Origin: an uncultured Spirochaetales bacterium
GTDB taxonomy: Bacteria > Spirochaetota > Spirochaetia > Sphaerochaetales > Sphaerochaetaceae
NCBI GenBank assembly: GCA_944388965.1
Contig: CALXKL010000001.1
Location: forward strand, 357,540-421,539
DNA: 64,000 bases
Reading direction: 5' to 3'
A program made the translations under genes and the position numbers. How positions within the stretch are numbered: the stretch's first letter is position 1; the number at the start of each line of letters is the position of its first letter. This document shows, one piece after another, positions 8,109 through 17,989 of the stretch. The notes beneath the pieces are model-generated. The model saw only the letters and a list, made by a program, of their open reading frames with translations. It was not told the origin of the DNA and ran no database searches.

Positions 8109-9370
8109 TCGCTACCTCCTTTGACTCTTTCCAGCAGGCTGAAGAATGTCGGGAAGGTGACATCCGCAGCCTTCTCGTCGTCTATCGTCAGTCCATTCCT
8201 CGCTATCAGCGAGAGCACGGCCATGGCCATGATCATCCTGTGGTCGCCGTAGCCCGGCACCGTCACTCCTCCATCGATGGGACCGGGATGGACCGTCAGT
8301 CCGTCCTCCATCTCGTCGACCTCCAGACCCAGCAACCTCAGGTTGCGCGTCATGCATGCAATCCTGTCCGTCTCCTTGATCCTTGCGTTCGCGACGTTCG
8401 TCAGAGTCAGAGGACCATCCGTGACGGCTCCCAGGACGGAGAGAGCGGGTAGTGCGTCGGGCATGGAGTTGAGGTCGAAGGTCCCTCCATGCAGAGGCCT
8501 GCCTCCTGTGACCGTTATCCCTTCTTCCGTGCATTCCACGCTGCATCCCATGGCGACGAGTATGTCGATGACACCCTTGTCGCCCTGGCTGTCGTCCATG
8601 TCCAGCCCCTTGAGCGTCAGCGTGCATCCGGTGATGGCTGCGGCGACGAGGAAGAACGAGGCCGATGAGAAATCCCCCGATATCCTCTCGTCGAACGGGT
8701 GGTAGTGCTGGCCACCTTTCATCCTCAGGTGCTGCAGGTCGTCTCTCATGTCGTATGCGATGCCCTGCCTGTCGAGCCAGTCGAGCGTCATCGAGACGTA
8801 TGGCTTCTCATAGAGCAGCGGAATGTCCACCTCGCTGTCCCTTCTGGCGAGGGGAAGGGACAGGAGAAGCGATGAAAGGTACTGGCTCGTCGGGCACTCT
8901 ATGCTGGTCGACCCGCCTTCCAGGGCACCTGTGATGACCACGGGAGGGCGGCCCTGTGTGCATCCGCCTTCAAGACCGAGGTCCCGGTAGGCCTCCACAA
9001 GAGGGCCTATTGGACGTCTGTTGAGCTGTTCATCCCCCTTCAGCGTCACGCTGCTGCAGCCAAGCGTGCCCAGCAGTCCGTACAGCAGGTATGTGGTCGT
9101 CCCGCTGTTTCCGGTGTCTATCGTGATGTCGCGTCCGCTGCATTGGAGAGTGCTGCTGTCCACCTCGATCGAATCGTCATTTATGCAGAGTCTGCAGCCC
9201 AGAGCCCTCAGTGCCTCGATGCAGCTGAGCGTGTCGGCGCTGTACAGCGGGTTGCGGACGATGCTCCTGCCGCGTGCGGCAAGTGCGATGAGAAGGGCCC
9301 TTATCGTCTGGCTCTTGCTTGCGGGGATCCATATCGATCCTCCGACCTTGGATGGCTTCAGGGTTATCAT
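8105..9370 (-). CDS. aroA: 3-phosphoshikimate 1-carboxyvinyltransferase (EPSP synthase)
   Basis: The product, about 421 residues, shows the EPSP synthase marks: SKSQTIRALLIALAARGRS near the start, DTGNSGTTTYLLYGLL for phosphoenolpyruvate binding, the RRPIGPL loop, and ATDGPLTLTNVANARIKETDR near the C-terminal third. It joins shikimate 3-phosphate and phosphoenolpyruvate in the shikimate pathway. ATG at 9368-9370 is preferred because homologues start at ITLKPS; an upstream in-frame extension to 9442 overlaps prmC and looks spurious. No clear ribosome binding site is seen, so translation may be coupled to prmC 25 bases upstream. Confidence 0.92.
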   Translation of the reverse strand: MITLKPSKVGGSIWIPASKSQTIRALLIALAARGRSIVRNPLYSADTLSCIEALRALGCRLCINDDSIEVDSSTLQCSGRDITIDTGNSGTTTYLLYGLLGTLGCSSVTLKGDEQLNRRPIGPLVEAYRDLGLEGGCTQGRPPVVITGALEGGSTSIECPTSQYLSSLLLSLPLARRDSEVDIPLLYEKPYVSMTLDWLDRQGIAYDMRDDLQHLRMKGGQHYHPFDERISGDFSSASFFLVAAAITGCTLTLKGLDMDDSQGDKGVIDILVAMGCSVECTEEGITVTGGRPLHGGTFDLNSMPDALPALSVLGAVTDGPLTLTNVANARIKETDRIACMTRNLRLLGLEVDEMEDGLTVHPGPIDGGVTVPGYGDHRMIMAMAVLSLIARNGLTIDDEKAADVTFPTFFSLLERVKGGSE

Positions 9371-9395
9371 GACAAGGCAAATATTAGTCCTTTGG

Positions 9396-10247
9396 TCAGC
9401 GCTTTGCAAATCTTGCGGACACCACGCGCTCGAGTCCGGCAAGGTCCTTCGTCACAAGCGTGTCCACGTATCCCAGGTCCCTCATGTATGACTCCAGGTC
9501 ATGGGCCTGTCTGTAGTCGCACTCCAGTGCCAGAAGGCCTCCGTCCTCCAGATGATTGACCGCCTCGTCGACGATGCGTCTCTCGATGCCCAGGCCGTCT
9601 TCGTCATCGTCCATCAGAGCCAGGTGCGGCTCCTTCGAGACTTCGGGCGAGAGGGCCTTCATCCATTCGGGTGCTATGTATGGCGGGTTGGACACGATGA
9701 CGTCGTATCGTCTTCCTTCAAGCGGGCCGAAGAGGTCGCCTTCGACGCACTGCCAGCTGCATGAGTGCCCGAGCAGCCGGGATGCGTTGCTCCTGGCGAC
9801 CTCGAGGGTGGACCGGGAGATGTCGACCATGGTGAGCGAAGAGGCTCCTATGGCATGTGCAATGCTTATTCCGACACAGCCCGATCCGGTGCACAGGTCG
9901 AGTATGCGGAGGCATGCATTCTGTCCCGCCCTGTCGAGTGCGACCTCGACGAGCGTCTCCGTGTCGGGGCGGGGGATGAGCGTATCGGGTGTGACGATGA
10001 AGTCCAGCCCGAAGAACTCCCTATGCCCCGTGATGTATGCCATCGGCTCATGCGATGCCCTGCGTTCCACCAGGGCACACAGCCTGTCCGCCGTCACGTC
10101 GTCGAGCTCGCGTCCGGCGTCGAGTATCTGATGTACGCGGTCAATGCCCAGATGCGAAAGGAGGACCTGCACCTCCATGGTCGGGTCCTCCAGTCCGGCC
10201 TTTGCCAGGCGGGATGCCGCCTTGGCCCTTGCCTGGGCAAGCGTCAT
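9396..10247 (-). CDS. prmC: Peptide chain release factor N5-glutamine methyltransferase
   Basis: The 283-residue protein has the N-terminal helical domain of PrmC followed by a class I methyltransferase: [20 protein letters not shown] binds S-adenosylmethionine, and [10 protein letters not shown] is the catalytic NPPY motif that receives the GGQ glutamine. It methylates release factors, and its gene overlaps prfA by four bases (10244-10247), the classic arrangement. Full length, no anomalies. Confidence 0.95.
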   Translation of the reverse strand: MTLAQARAKAASRLAKAGLEDPTMEVQVLLSHLGIDRVHQILDAGRELDDVTADRLCALVERRASHEPMAYITGHREFFGLDFIVTPDTLIPRPDTETLVEVALDRAGQNACLRILDLCTGSGCVGISIAHAIGASSLTMVDISRSTLEVARSNASRLLGHSCSWQCVEGDLFGPLEGRRYDVIVSNPPYIAPEWMKALSPEVSKEPHLALMDDDEDGLGIERRIVDEAVNHLEDGGLLALECDYRQAHDLESYMRDLGYVDTLVTKDLAGLERVVSARFAKR

Positions 10248-11308
10248 GAGTTCTTCAGCGCCTCTTCGCCCGCCGCGATCCTGAGCGGCTCGACGATTTC
10301 GTCCAGATCTCCGTTGATCACCTGGTCCAGATGGTAGAGGGTAAGGTTGATCCTGTGGTCGGTGACACGGTTCTGAGGGAAATTGTAGGTGCGTATGCGC
10401 TCCGAACGGTCACCGGAACCGACCTGGCTTTTGCGCTCTGCGGCACGTTCCGCCCTCTTGCGGCTCTCCTCCATGTCGTATAGACGGGCTCTGAGCACCC
10501 TGAGCGCCTTGTTCTTGTTCTTCAGCTGGCTCTTCTCGTCCTGCTGTATGACGACTATCCCCGTGGGGATGTGGGTGATGCGGACGGCCGAGTCGGTCGT
10601 GTTGACGCACTGTCCGCCAGGACCACCTGCCCTCATGACGTCGATCTTGAGGTCCTCCTGACGGATCTCGATGTCGGTCTCCTCGGCTTCTGGAAGGACC
10701 GCGACGGTCACGGCGGAGGTGTGTATCCTGCCGCTTGACTCCGTCTCCGGCACACGCTGGACGCGGTGCACACCGCTCTCGAAGCGCAGGAAGCCGTATA
10801 CGTCCTTGCCGCTGATGGAGCACACGATCTCCTTGTAGCCGCCAACGCCGCTCTCGCTGGAGTTCATCACCTCCAGCTTCCAGCGCTTGGACTCGGCGTA
10901 GTGGGAGTACATCCTGAACAGGTCGGCCGCGAAGAGGCTGGCCTCGTCGCCGCCTGTGCCTGCGCGTATCTCCATGATGATGTTCTTGCCCTCGAGAGGG
11001 TCGGGCGGGATGAGGAGCATCTTCGCTTTTCTCTCCTCGGCCTCCGCCTGACTCTCCAGGTCTGCAAGCTCCTGTCTGGCCATCTCCTGGAGCTCTGCGT
11101 CCTCCTCGAGGCGGATCATCTCCTTCGTCTCGTCGATCTGCACATGGATCGACGAAAGCCTTTCCAGCGACTCCACGATGGGCGCGATGCGGCTGCGCTC
11201 CTGCATCAGGGCCGTGTATGTCTTCATGTCCTTCATCGTCTCGCCGTCTGCAAGCCGGGCGTCTATGCCCTCGAGCTGGCGGGAGAACTCTTCAAGCTTC
11301 TCTAGCAT
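10244..11308 (-). CDS. prfA: Peptide chain release factor 1
   Basis: The 354-residue protein carries the [19 protein letters not shown] segment with the peptidyl-hydrolysis GGQ, and the [20 protein letters not shown] block typical of RF1/RF2. The stop-codon recognition region reads [19 protein letters not shown], where the PxT-like position suits RF1 (UAA/UAG). A GGAGA ribosome binding site lies just before the ATG at 11308. It is first in the prfA-prmC-aroA-ltaE-C-S lyase block. Confidence 0.95.
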   Translation of the reverse strand: MLEKLEEFSRQLEGIDARLADGETMKDMKTYTALMQERSRIAPIVESLERLSSIHVQIDETKEMIRLEEDAELQEMARQELADLESQAEAEERKAKMLLIPPDPLEGKNIIMEIRAGTGGDEASLFAADLFRMYSHYAESKRWKLEVMNSSESGVGGYKEIVCSISGKDVYGFLRFESGVHRVQRVPETESSGRIHTSAVTVAVLPEAEETDIEIRQEDLKIDVMRAGGPGGQCVNTTDSAVRITHIPTGIVVIQQDEKSQLKNKNKALRVLRARLYDMEESRKRAERAAERKSQVGSGDRSERIRTYNFPQNRVTDHRINLTLYHLDQVINGDLDEIVEPLRIAAGEEALKNS

Positions 11309-11366
11309 CTTGTCTCCGTTGTGTGGAAATGGTCTTAGGAATATTAGCGAGGGCAGGAGCGCTGGT

Positions 11367-12767
11367 CTAGTGCATGACCTCGTCGTAGAGCTTCTGGCCG
11401 TACTCCCTGAGTGCGACCAGGGTCAGCTTGTCGCGTGCACCGACTCCCATGGAGTTCATGAGCTCGTCGATCTCCTTCATGTACGTGTTGTAGTCCGGGT
11501 TGCGGTTGAAGGGCTGCAGAAGACGCGTCGCACAGTAGCTTCTCCACATGATGCGCTCGTTCTCGTCCAGCACCTCCGGCCAGTTGCGCGCCACCTGGCG
11601 GAACAGCAGCTTGTCTATCTTATGCGAATCGAAGTGCCAGTTGTGCTTGAGTTTGCGTGCAGGAGGGTAGCTGTTGACCAGCTTCATGTTCATCCTGTCG
11701 CTGTCGCTGTAGAAGCCGTCCATGTAGATGCGCAGGTCCGGATCCGCATTCGGGTCGTCAGGCCTGTCCGCCGACAGCTTCCCGTCCAGGGCCGCGACAA
11801 CCTCCTGCCTGTGGGTGCGCAGGAACTCGAGGTTGCGCTGCATCAGGTCCATGTCGATGCCAAGCCGCTGCTGCACCTGGCTGACGTTCGTCAGTATCGT
11901 GATGGGGGCTATGTAGGGGCAGCGGTTGGTGGTAACGCGCACGATGCCATGGTAGTCGTCGGGGTCGAGTATTGTGCGTGCATCCTGTGTGAGGTCGAAA
12001 CACACCACGCTGCTCGAACGGGACTTGTCGAACGTGATGGGGCAGATCGGTCTGGATGCGCCGCGTTCAGAGGTGAAGCTCTGGCAGGTGTACATCACCG
12101 GACGCATGGAAAGGGTGTCGAGCATGGCGTTGATCCGGCTCTTGCTCCTGTTGTTCAGATAGAATTCGAAGAGCTGGGGCTGCCTGTCCATGACCAGCTT
12201 CGCGACGTTGATCGTGGCGTAGACGTCCACGAGAGCGTCATGCGCCCCCTCCTGCGGGATCTCGTTGTCCTCTGTCAGGTGCACGAGCTTGAAGGACGGC
12301 GACCCGTTCTCCTTCCTGTGCAGGAACCTGATGCCGTCCGGGCGGAAGTCGTGCACCGCCCTGACGAGGTCCAGGATGTCCCAGCGCGAACAGCCGTTCA
12401 TCCATTCCCGCTCGTACGGGTCCATCAGGTTCCGGTACAGCGTGTTGCGGATGAACTCGTCGTCGAATGCGATGTTGTTGAAGCCGGTGACGATCGTGTC
12501 GGGCCGCCTGAACTCCTCGTCGATGGTCCTGATGAAGTCGAACTCCCCGATCCCCTCCTTGAGCGTCTGCTGCGGGGTGATGCCCGTGACCATGCAGGCG
12601 GAGGGACTGGGCAGGTAGTCCGGTGCGATGCGGCACATGAGGACCTTCGGGTCCTCGATGACACGCAGCTTCATGTCCGTGCGCACCATCGCCACCTGGG
12701 CTATTCTGTCGGACCTGCTGTCCAGGCCGAACGTCTCGAGATCGTAGAATAGGAAGTTGCGTGCCAT
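11367..12767 (-). CDS. sbcB: Exodeoxyribonuclease I
   Basis: The 466-residue protein begins with the DEDD exonuclease motif [12 protein letters not shown]; the second acidic residue comes in [12 protein letters not shown] and the third motif in [19 protein letters not shown]. The remainder fits the SH3-like and helical domains of ExoI. It degrades single-stranded DNA 3' to 5' in recombination and mismatch repair. The ATG is preceded by no ribosome binding site, while a good promoter (12778-12807) places the transcription start 3-4 bases before the ATG, so the mRNA may be nearly leaderless. SbcB is less common outside proteobacteria, which makes its presence notable. Confidence 0.92.
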   Translation of the reverse strand: MARNFLFYDLETFGLDSRSDRIAQVAMVRTDMKLRVIEDPKVLMCRIAPDYLPSPSACMVTGITPQQTLKEGIGEFDFIRTIDEEFRRPDTIVTGFNNIAFDDEFIRNTLYRNLMDPYEREWMNGCSRWDILDLVRAVHDFRPDGIRFLHRKENGSPSFKLVHLTEDNEIPQEGAHDALVDVYATINVAKLVMDRQPQLFEFYLNNRSKSRINAMLDTLSMRPVMYTCQSFTSERGASRPICPITFDKSRSSSVVCFDLTQDARTILDPDDYHGIVRVTTNRCPYIAPITILTNVSQVQQRLGIDMDLMQRNLEFLRTHRQEVVAALDGKLSADRPDDPNADPDLRIYMDGFYSDSDRMNMKLVNSYPPARKLKHNWHFDSHKIDKLLFRQVARNWPEVLDENERIMWRSYCATRLLQPFNRNPDYNTYMKEIDELMNSMGVGARDKLTLVALREYGQKLYDEVMH

Positions 12768-12777
12768 GTACTGGAAG

Positions 12778-12807
12778 ATTATATCTGCTGGCAGGAGATG
12801 GATGCAA
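12778..12807 (-). promoter_or_regulatory. sbcB promoter with near-zero leader
   Basis: On the minus strand TTGCAT (12802-12807) and TATAAT (12778-12783) are 18 bases apart. The -10 box ends 10 bases before the ATG at 12767, so the transcript would have only a few leader bases. Confidence 0.65.
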
Positions 12808-12813
12808 TCCCGC

Positions 12814-12843
12814 TTTCCATTCGAGAGGGTGTTGGTTTAGAAT
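12814..12843 (+). promoter_or_regulatory. Probable promoter of the UMF1-family transporter gene
   Basis: TAGAAT lies at 12838-12843, with a weak TTTCCA -35 candidate at 12814-12819 (18-base spacer). It is followed by GGAGG at 12852-12856 and then the TTG at 12863. The position of this -10 box over the in-frame ATG at 12842 argues against that ATG as the start. Confidence 0.45.
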
Positions 12844-12862
12844 GTCCCACTGGAGGTCTTCC

Positions 12863-14152
12863 TTGAAGGATTCTAGACGAACCATAATCTCATGGGCGCT
12901 CTACGACTGGGCGAACAGCGCATTCGCCACCACGGTCATGGCGGCCTTCTTCTCCATATTCTTCTCAAGCTACTGGTCATTGGACCGCAACAGCGAGGTG
13001 ACGACCTTCTGGCTGGGCATCGCGAACTCGGTCGAAAGCCTCATCGTCGCCGTCCTGGCCCCTGTGCTCGGAGCCGTCGCGGACAGCGGAAGCTACAGGA
13101 GACGGATGCTGATCTTCTTCGCCTTCATGGGCGCCGTCCTGACCATATGTCTGGGCATGATACATTCCGGTGCCTGGGTCCTGGCGATGTTCGTCTATGT
13201 GTTCGCCAGCGTGGGCTTCGCCGGTGCCAACATCTTCTACGACGCTCTCCTTCCGAGCGTGGCCAGCGAGAAGAAGGTGGACTTCGTCTCCGCACTGGGC
13301 TATTCGCTGGGCTACATCGGAGGTGGTCTCCTCTTCCTGGTGAACGTCCTCATGTACCTCTTCCCCACGTTCTTCGGCCTTGCCGACGACGGGGGTGTGA
13401 GCGCCGTCAAGGCCTCCTTCGTCATGGTGGGCATCTGGTGGATCGTCTTCACGATACCTCTTGTGCTCTTCGTCAAGGACGAGGGGGCGGGAGAGAAGGT
13501 CTCGATCCGTCAGGCGGTACGTAGAGGCGTGGGGGATGTGGTGCATACGCTCAGGTCGCTCGGAAGGCTGAAGATGACTGCGCTCTTCCTCGTCGCCTTC
13601 TGGTGCTATATCGATGGCGTGGACACGATAATCCGCATGGCGGTCGACTACGGCACGAGCCTCGGCTTCCCGTCCGAAAGCCTCATAGTTGCCCTGCTGA
13701 TCACGCAGTTCGTCGCCTTCCCCGCGGCGCTCGCCTACAACGCGTTCGGAAAGAGGATAGGGCACAAGAAGGCGATTCTCGTGGCGATCGGTGCCTATGC
13801 CGTGATCACGTGCATCGGCTATTTCATGACCAATGTCGTCCAGTTCTACATCCTCGCCTGTCTCATAGGTCTGTTCCAGGGAGGCATCCAGGCGATGAGC
13901 CGCAGCTATTTCACCAGGTTCGTCCCCGCCGGGCAGGAGGCCCAGTTCTTCGGCTTCTACAACATGCTGGGCAAGTTCGCCGCCATCATCGGTCCGCTTC
14001 TGGTGGGTGTGGTCACCCTTGCAACCGGAAGCCATCGCACCGGAATCCTCTCCCTCGTCCTGCTGTTCCTCCTGGGAGGGATCCTGCTGTGGAAGGTGGA
14101 CGAGGAGGAGGGCGTCAGGGCCACGAGGGAATACGAGGCGCACACGAGATGA
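12863..14152 (+). CDS. UMF1 (Atg22-like) family MFS transporter
   Basis: The protein, about 429 residues, has twelve hydrophobic segments and the UMF1 N-terminal signature IISWALYDWANSAFATTVMAAFF. The motif GSYRRRMLIFFAFMGAVLT follows helix 3, and SRSYFTRFVPAGQEAQFFGFYNMLGKFAAIIGP is the family block near the C-terminus. The start is chosen as TTG 12863 because GGAGG sits 6 bases upstream; ATG 12842 would overlap the probable promoter. Members are annotated as permeases of the major facilitator superfamily, but their substrates are poorly known; amino acid efflux in the eukaryotic relatives is only a hint. The stop overlaps the next start (ATGA). Confidence 0.85.
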   Translation: MKDSRRTIISWALYDWANSAFATTVMAAFFSIFFSSYWSLDRNSEVTTFWLGIANSVESLIVAVLAPVLGAVADSGSYRRRMLIFFAFMGAVLTICLGMIHSGAWVLAMFVYVFASVGFAGANIFYDALLPSVASEKKVDFVSALGYSLGYIGGGLLFLVNVLMYLFPTFFGLADDGGVSAVKASFVMVGIWWIVFTIPLVLFVKDEGAGEKVSIRQAVRRGVGDVVHTLRSLGRLKMTALFLVAFWCYIDGVDTIIRMAVDYGTSLGFPSESLIVALLITQFVAFPAALAYNAFGKRIGHKKAILVAIGAYAVITCIGYFMTNVVQFYILACLIGLFQGGIQAMSRSYFTRFVPAGQEAQFFGFYNMLGKFAAIIGPLLVGVVTLATGSHRTGILSLVLLFLLGGILLWKVDEEEGVRATREYEAHTR

Positions 14153-14814
14153 ACAGACGCATCGCAGCCTGCATACTGGTCCTGTCGATTCTGATGAACC
14201 CACTCGTGGCGCAGGATGTGCCCGATGCCGGTGACATCCAGGACGCCATTTCAGGCGTCGCGGCTGCGCTCATGTCGACATTCGCCGCCAGCACCTCGAT
14301 ACCACAGGTCACGCTGGACGGAGTGACGGTCGAGCATCTGGAGCAGGACAGCTCCACCATCACGATCAGCTACCTCAGGTGCGACGTATCATCCATGGCA
14401 TCGCGGCTCGAGAGACCGGATGTGGACGGCCGCTCGTTCCTCCAGCGCATGCTCTACAGCGCCTCTTCGCATCTGAGCCCCATAACACGTCTGGCGCTCG
14501 ACGTGCTCGACTCGATGGACCTCGAGCGGGGCGATGTGGTGCTGGACGGCACCCTTGCATTCCACGGGCCCATGCTCGAGAACGGTCTCGGCTCGACTCT
14601 CTTCCATCTGTACATCATGAGGGACTGGTCACGGGTCGACTTCGACGTGCGCATCTCCATGCTCGTGTCGGGCAGGGACTTCGCGACCCCGCTGGCCTTC
14701 GAGGGCCTCGTCTCGGTGGACGGAGACGAAGACGGGATCGTCTTGACGACTGAAAAGATGACATGCAACAATTTTCTGATTGAAATGGCTCCGATGCACA
14801 TGGGCATCGGCTAG
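14149..14814 (+). CDS. Secreted protein of unknown function
   Basis: The 221-residue product has an N-terminal signal peptide (RRIAACILVLSILMNPLVAQ with a likely cleavage after VAQ). The mature part alternates short strands with a helical middle (FLQRMLYSASSHLSPITRLALDVLD) and has no motif I recognise. Near the end it reads FATPLAFEGLVSVDGDEDG, which looks like a beta-rich lipid- or ligand-binding fold, but that is a guess. It shares a four-base overlap with the transporter gene and is 11 bases before the hexokinase gene, so all three are probably one transcript. Confidence 0.6.
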   Translation: MNRRIAACILVLSILMNPLVAQDVPDAGDIQDAISGVAAALMSTFAASTSIPQVTLDGVTVEHLEQDSSTITISYLRCDVSSMASRLERPDVDGRSFLQRMLYSASSHLSPITRLALDVLDSMDLERGDVVLDGTLAFHGPMLENGLGSTLFHLYIMRDWSRVDFDVRISMLVSGRDFATPLAFEGLVSVDGDEDGIVLTTEKMTCNNFLIEMAPMHMGIG

Positions 14815-14825
14815 GAGGTGGTCAT

Positions 14826-16121
14826 ATGGTGGACAAGGTCCGTTCGTTTCTCACGCGCAACAACCTGCTTGCCGAGCAGATAGACGAGGAGAATCTCCTG
14901 TCGTTCTTCATGAGCGAGATGGACAGGGGGCTTGCAGGCCAGGACAGCTCGCTTGCGATGATTCCGACATACGTCCAGGAAGTGGACCATGTCGCCGCCG
15001 GCGAGAAGGTCATAGTCCTGGATGCCGGTGGAACGAACTTCCGCACCTGCCTGATCAGCTTCGACGAGGAGGGCAGGAGCGTCATAGAGGACTTCAGGAA
15101 GGTCCCTATGCCCGGTGTGAAGAGCGAGGTGACGAAGAAGGAGTTCTTCAGCATACTCGCCGACAACGTCGAGCGTTTCGTCGGCAGAGCCGACAGGATC
15201 GGCTTCTGCTTCAGCTACGCCGCCACCATAACGGAGGACCACGACGGAGTTCCCATAGTCTTCTCCAAGGAGATCAAGGCGCCTCAGGTCATCGGACAGC
15301 CTGTCGCCAGATGCCTGCTCGAGGAGCTTGTCGGGCGTGGCCATGACGTGTCCGGCATGAGGTATTCGGTCGTCAACGACACCGTCGCGACGCTGCTTGC
15401 ATGCAAGGCGGGATACGGTGGACCGTCCTCCGGCTCGATCGGGTTCATTCTCGGGACCGGAACCAACACCGCCTACAGCGAGGACATCGGGGCCATCGGC
15501 AAGATCGACACGCCGATGAAGGGCCGTATGATCATAAACGTCGAGTCCGGGAACCTGGATCTGGACCTCGGCCCTGCCGACAGGTCGTTCTTCGCAACGA
15601 CGAAGAACCCGGGAAACTACCATTTCGAGAAGATGATCAGCGGTGCGTACATCGGCCCGTTCGCCCACCATGTGATTCGCATGGCATGCGATGATGGCGT
15701 GTTCTCGCCCGCCTTCGTCCAGCGTTTCAATGCCATCGAGCCTCTGACCACGACACGCATGAGCCACTATCTCGAGGACTGCCACAACCAGGACTACGAC
15801 CTGGTGCGCTGCGTCGGTTCGAACGAGGACGACGCGCTCTCGCTCTGGCTGATCCTGCGCTCGATAGTGGAGAGGGCAAGCAAGCTGACGGCCATCAACC
15901 TGTCGGCTGCGGTCCTCAGGACGGACGGCGGCACGAACCCCCGTCTACCGGTGGTCATCAACGCCGACGGTACGACTTTCTACAAGACCGCCTTCATGTA
16001 CGACTTCACGGCCCGCTACCTCTACGAGTTCCTCGAGAAGAGGCATGGCCGTTTCACGCGCATGATCCGTCTCGACGACAGCCCCGCTCTCGGGGCCGCC
16101 ATCGCAGGTCTCTCACTCTAG
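14826..16121 (+). CDS. Eukaryote-like hexokinase
   Basis: The 431-residue protein belongs to the classical (non-ROK) hexokinase family. VIVLDAGGTNFRTCLISF is the phosphate-1 ATP motif, VVNDTVATLLACKAG holds the catalytic Asp (NDTVA), and GFILGTGTNTAYSE is phosphate 2. SAAVLRTDGGTN is near the adenosine site. It phosphorylates glucose and related hexoses at C6. AGGAGG precedes the ATG at 14826. Spirochaetes of the treponeme group are known to use this type, so it is a lineage clue. It overlaps the convergent phosphohexomutase gene by 9 bases, placing two enzymes acting on hexose phosphates back to back. Confidence 0.9.
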   Translation: MVDKVRSFLTRNNLLAEQIDEENLLSFFMSEMDRGLAGQDSSLAMIPTYVQEVDHVAAGEKVIVLDAGGTNFRTCLISFDEEGRSVIEDFRKVPMPGVKSEVTKKEFFSILADNVERFVGRADRIGFCFSYAATITEDHDGVPIVFSKEIKAPQVIGQPVARCLLEELVGRGHDVSGMRYSVVNDTVATLLACKAGYGGPSSGSIGFILGTGTNTAYSEDIGAIGKIDTPMKGRMIINVESGNLDLDLGPADRSFFATTKNPGNYHFEKMISGAYIGPFAHHVIRMACDDGVFSPAFVQRFNAIEPLTTTRMSHYLEDCHNQDYDLVRCVGSNEDDALSLWLILRSIVERASKLTAINLSAAVLRTDGGTNPRLPVVINADGTTFYKTAFMYDFTARYLYEFLEKRHGRFTRMIRLDDSPALGAAIAGLSL

Positions 16122-17909
16122 AGCCGAATCGGCCTCCTCGATCAGGGAGCGCTGCCAGGACAGGAGCCTGTCGTGCAGGTCCTGCCTGTCCCCCCTGAGG
16201 TCCACCAGCACCCTGAGCACGCTCTCGGTGCCCGATGGACGTAGCCACATGTATCCCGCATGCGATCCGTCCTGCTGGAGGAGGACCACCTTCAGGCCGC
16301 CCTTGGCCGCAGGGGAGCGGAAGGCCTCGCCAATTCCGACGACCTCCCTGATGCCCTCGGTCTGATGGATTTCGTACGATACTATCCCTTCGCCTTCGAG
16401 GCCCATGCCGGGCCACTGATTGACAAGAAGCCTCTCGTACTCCCTCTTCAGGGCCGCCCAGTCGGTATGCTTCACGTGCATCTTCGCAAGTGTGGAGAAC
16501 GCACCGGTGGTGGTGTAGTACGGCATGGCATCGATGAGGGCCTCGATCGAAGGCTCCCCTTCGGGCTGTCTTCCGGTCAGCCTGTGCACCGCGTAGCGGA
16601 ACAGAGCGGGGTCGGCGAAGAGCTTGAGGACGCTCATGATAGAGTTGAGCGGGTCGCGTACCTTGGCCGGGTCCGTTATGTTGCCTCCGTTGCTTCCCTC
16701 TCCCAGCACATGCACCACATAGCCCCGCTTCCTGAGGTCGCAGGCCAGGTTCACGACGTTGGCCTCTCCGACCTCGGCGCGGAAGACCCTGGCGCCGAAT
16801 GCCGATGCTATGGCGTCGATTCTCTCGCTGGTGGGGCAGTTGACCGCAACCGCAAGGTTTTCCACTCCACGGTGGCTGAGGTCTGCAAGCTCTATGGTGA
16901 CGACGAGGGCGAAGACCTCCTGCGCCTGGAGTATCTCGCAGCTGCCGTCCGACTGCCTGACGTAGACGAAATTGCCCCTGTCGCCGTCGTTGTCGGGGCA
17001 GTAGCCCAGGATGAACGACGGGTCCTGGGCATGGCATCTGGCAAGCTCGTCACGGCATGGAACGAGGTTCTCCCCCTCGGGCACGATCGCATGCACGACC
17101 TGGCCCGGTCTGTCGTTGACGTAATGGGTCCTGCAGCCGAGCGAGTGCAGGAAGTCCTCGTCTATGGACAGGCTTCTTGCCGAGCCGTTGAGCTCGCCGA
17201 CGATTCCGCATCCGGCATGGAACGTCCCGTCGACGCCGGCCGTCCTCAGGACGAAGCTGCGGTAGTATTCGAGCGCCTTCTCCTTCTGCCGGGGCCGATC
17301 CTCCATGATCCGGTCGATCTCCTTGACGTCGGCCTTTGCGCTGAGCGCCTTGGCTACAAGGACGGCGTCCCTGTCTGAGACCGACTCCTTCAGTCTGGTC
17401 GCCATGGCGTCCGAGATGCTGCGCTCGTAGACTCCGCCGTCACTGCCGAACTTGAAGCCGTTGTGTCCGATTGGGTTGTGGCTTGCCGAGATGTAGCAGA
17501 AGGCGTCGAATCCACAGTGGGAGTAGGCCATGGTCTCGGGCGCCGCCGAGATGAAGAGATAGGACACCTTTGCGCCGAGGGCGCACAGGATTCTCGCCGT
17601 GACGTATGCCAGGATCCTTCCGGTGGGACGGGCGTCTATGGCCAGCAGCACGGTCGGGCTTTCCATGCCCAGCGATTCGTACAGGACCTTGGCGATGTGC
17701 GCCGTGATGACCAGGTCCTGCTCTCCGACCTCGGCACCTGGGTCCTCCTCGTCGCCGCTGGCGACGAACACGTTCCTCCATCCGGAGGCCGAGAGTATGT
17801 ACCGCTCCAGCACCGAGGCGAGGGAGGATGCATCGCAGGTGACGTCCCTGAGCGGGTCGCTGGCGCTGTCGCAGACCAGGAACCCCGTCTTTTCATCAAT
17901 GTACTTCAT
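16113..17909 (-). CDS. Alpha-D-phosphohexomutase superfamily protein
   Basis: The 598-residue protein has the four-domain phosphohexomutase layout. The phosphoserine loop is ISASHNPIGHNGFK (active Ser near residue 143), the metal loop is DNDGDRGN (about 304-311), the sugar loop is the atypical LGEGSNGGN instead of GEESG or GEMSG, and the phosphate loop is RPSGTE near the C-terminus. It should interconvert hexose 1- and 6-phosphates; the altered sugar loop leaves the substrate open (glucose, mannose or an amino sugar). I chose ATG 17907-17909; the longer frame adds implausible N-terminal sequence. A TACAAT box lies 7 bases before this ATG with no ribosome binding site. Confidence 0.82.
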   Translation of the reverse strand: MKYIDEKTGFLVCDSASDPLRDVTCDASSLASVLERYILSASGWRNVFVASGDEEDPGAEVGEQDLVITAHIAKVLYESLGMESPTVLLAIDARPTGRILAYVTARILCALGAKVSYLFISAAPETMAYSHCGFDAFCYISASHNPIGHNGFKFGSDGGVYERSISDAMATRLKESVSDRDAVLVAKALSAKADVKEIDRIMEDRPRQKEKALEYYRSFVLRTAGVDGTFHAGCGIVGELNGSARSLSIDEDFLHSLGCRTHYVNDRPGQVVHAIVPEGENLVPCRDELARCHAQDPSFILGYCPDNDGDRGNFVYVRQSDGSCEILQAQEVFALVVTIELADLSHRGVENLAVAVNCPTSERIDAIASAFGARVFRAEVGEANVVNLACDLRKRGYVVHVLGEGSNGGNITDPAKVRDPLNSIMSVLKLFADPALFRYAVHRLTGRQPEGEPSIEALIDAMPYYTTTGAFSTLAKMHVKHTDWAALKREYERLLVNQWPGMGLEGEGIVSYEIHQTEGIREVVGIGEAFRSPAAKGGLKVVLLQQDGSHAGYMWLRPSGTESVLRVLVDLRGDRQDLHDRLLSWQRSLIEEADSALE

Positions 17910-17953
17910 GCTGACGATTGTATCACGAAAGGGTGGAGTCGGGACACGGGCCT

Positions 17954-17982
17954 TTGACGACGGATGGAAAAAGGAGTAGAAG
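17954..17982 (+). promoter_or_regulatory. Promoter giving a leaderless pyridoxal-kinase-like transcript
   Basis: TTGACG (17954-17959) and TAGAAG (17977-17982) are separated by 17 bases. The -10 box ends 7 bases before the ATG at 17990, so transcription would start at or next to the start codon. The AAGGAG that looks like a ribosome binding site is inside the promoter spacer. Confidence 0.6.
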
Positions 17983-17989
17983 AGAGTCC

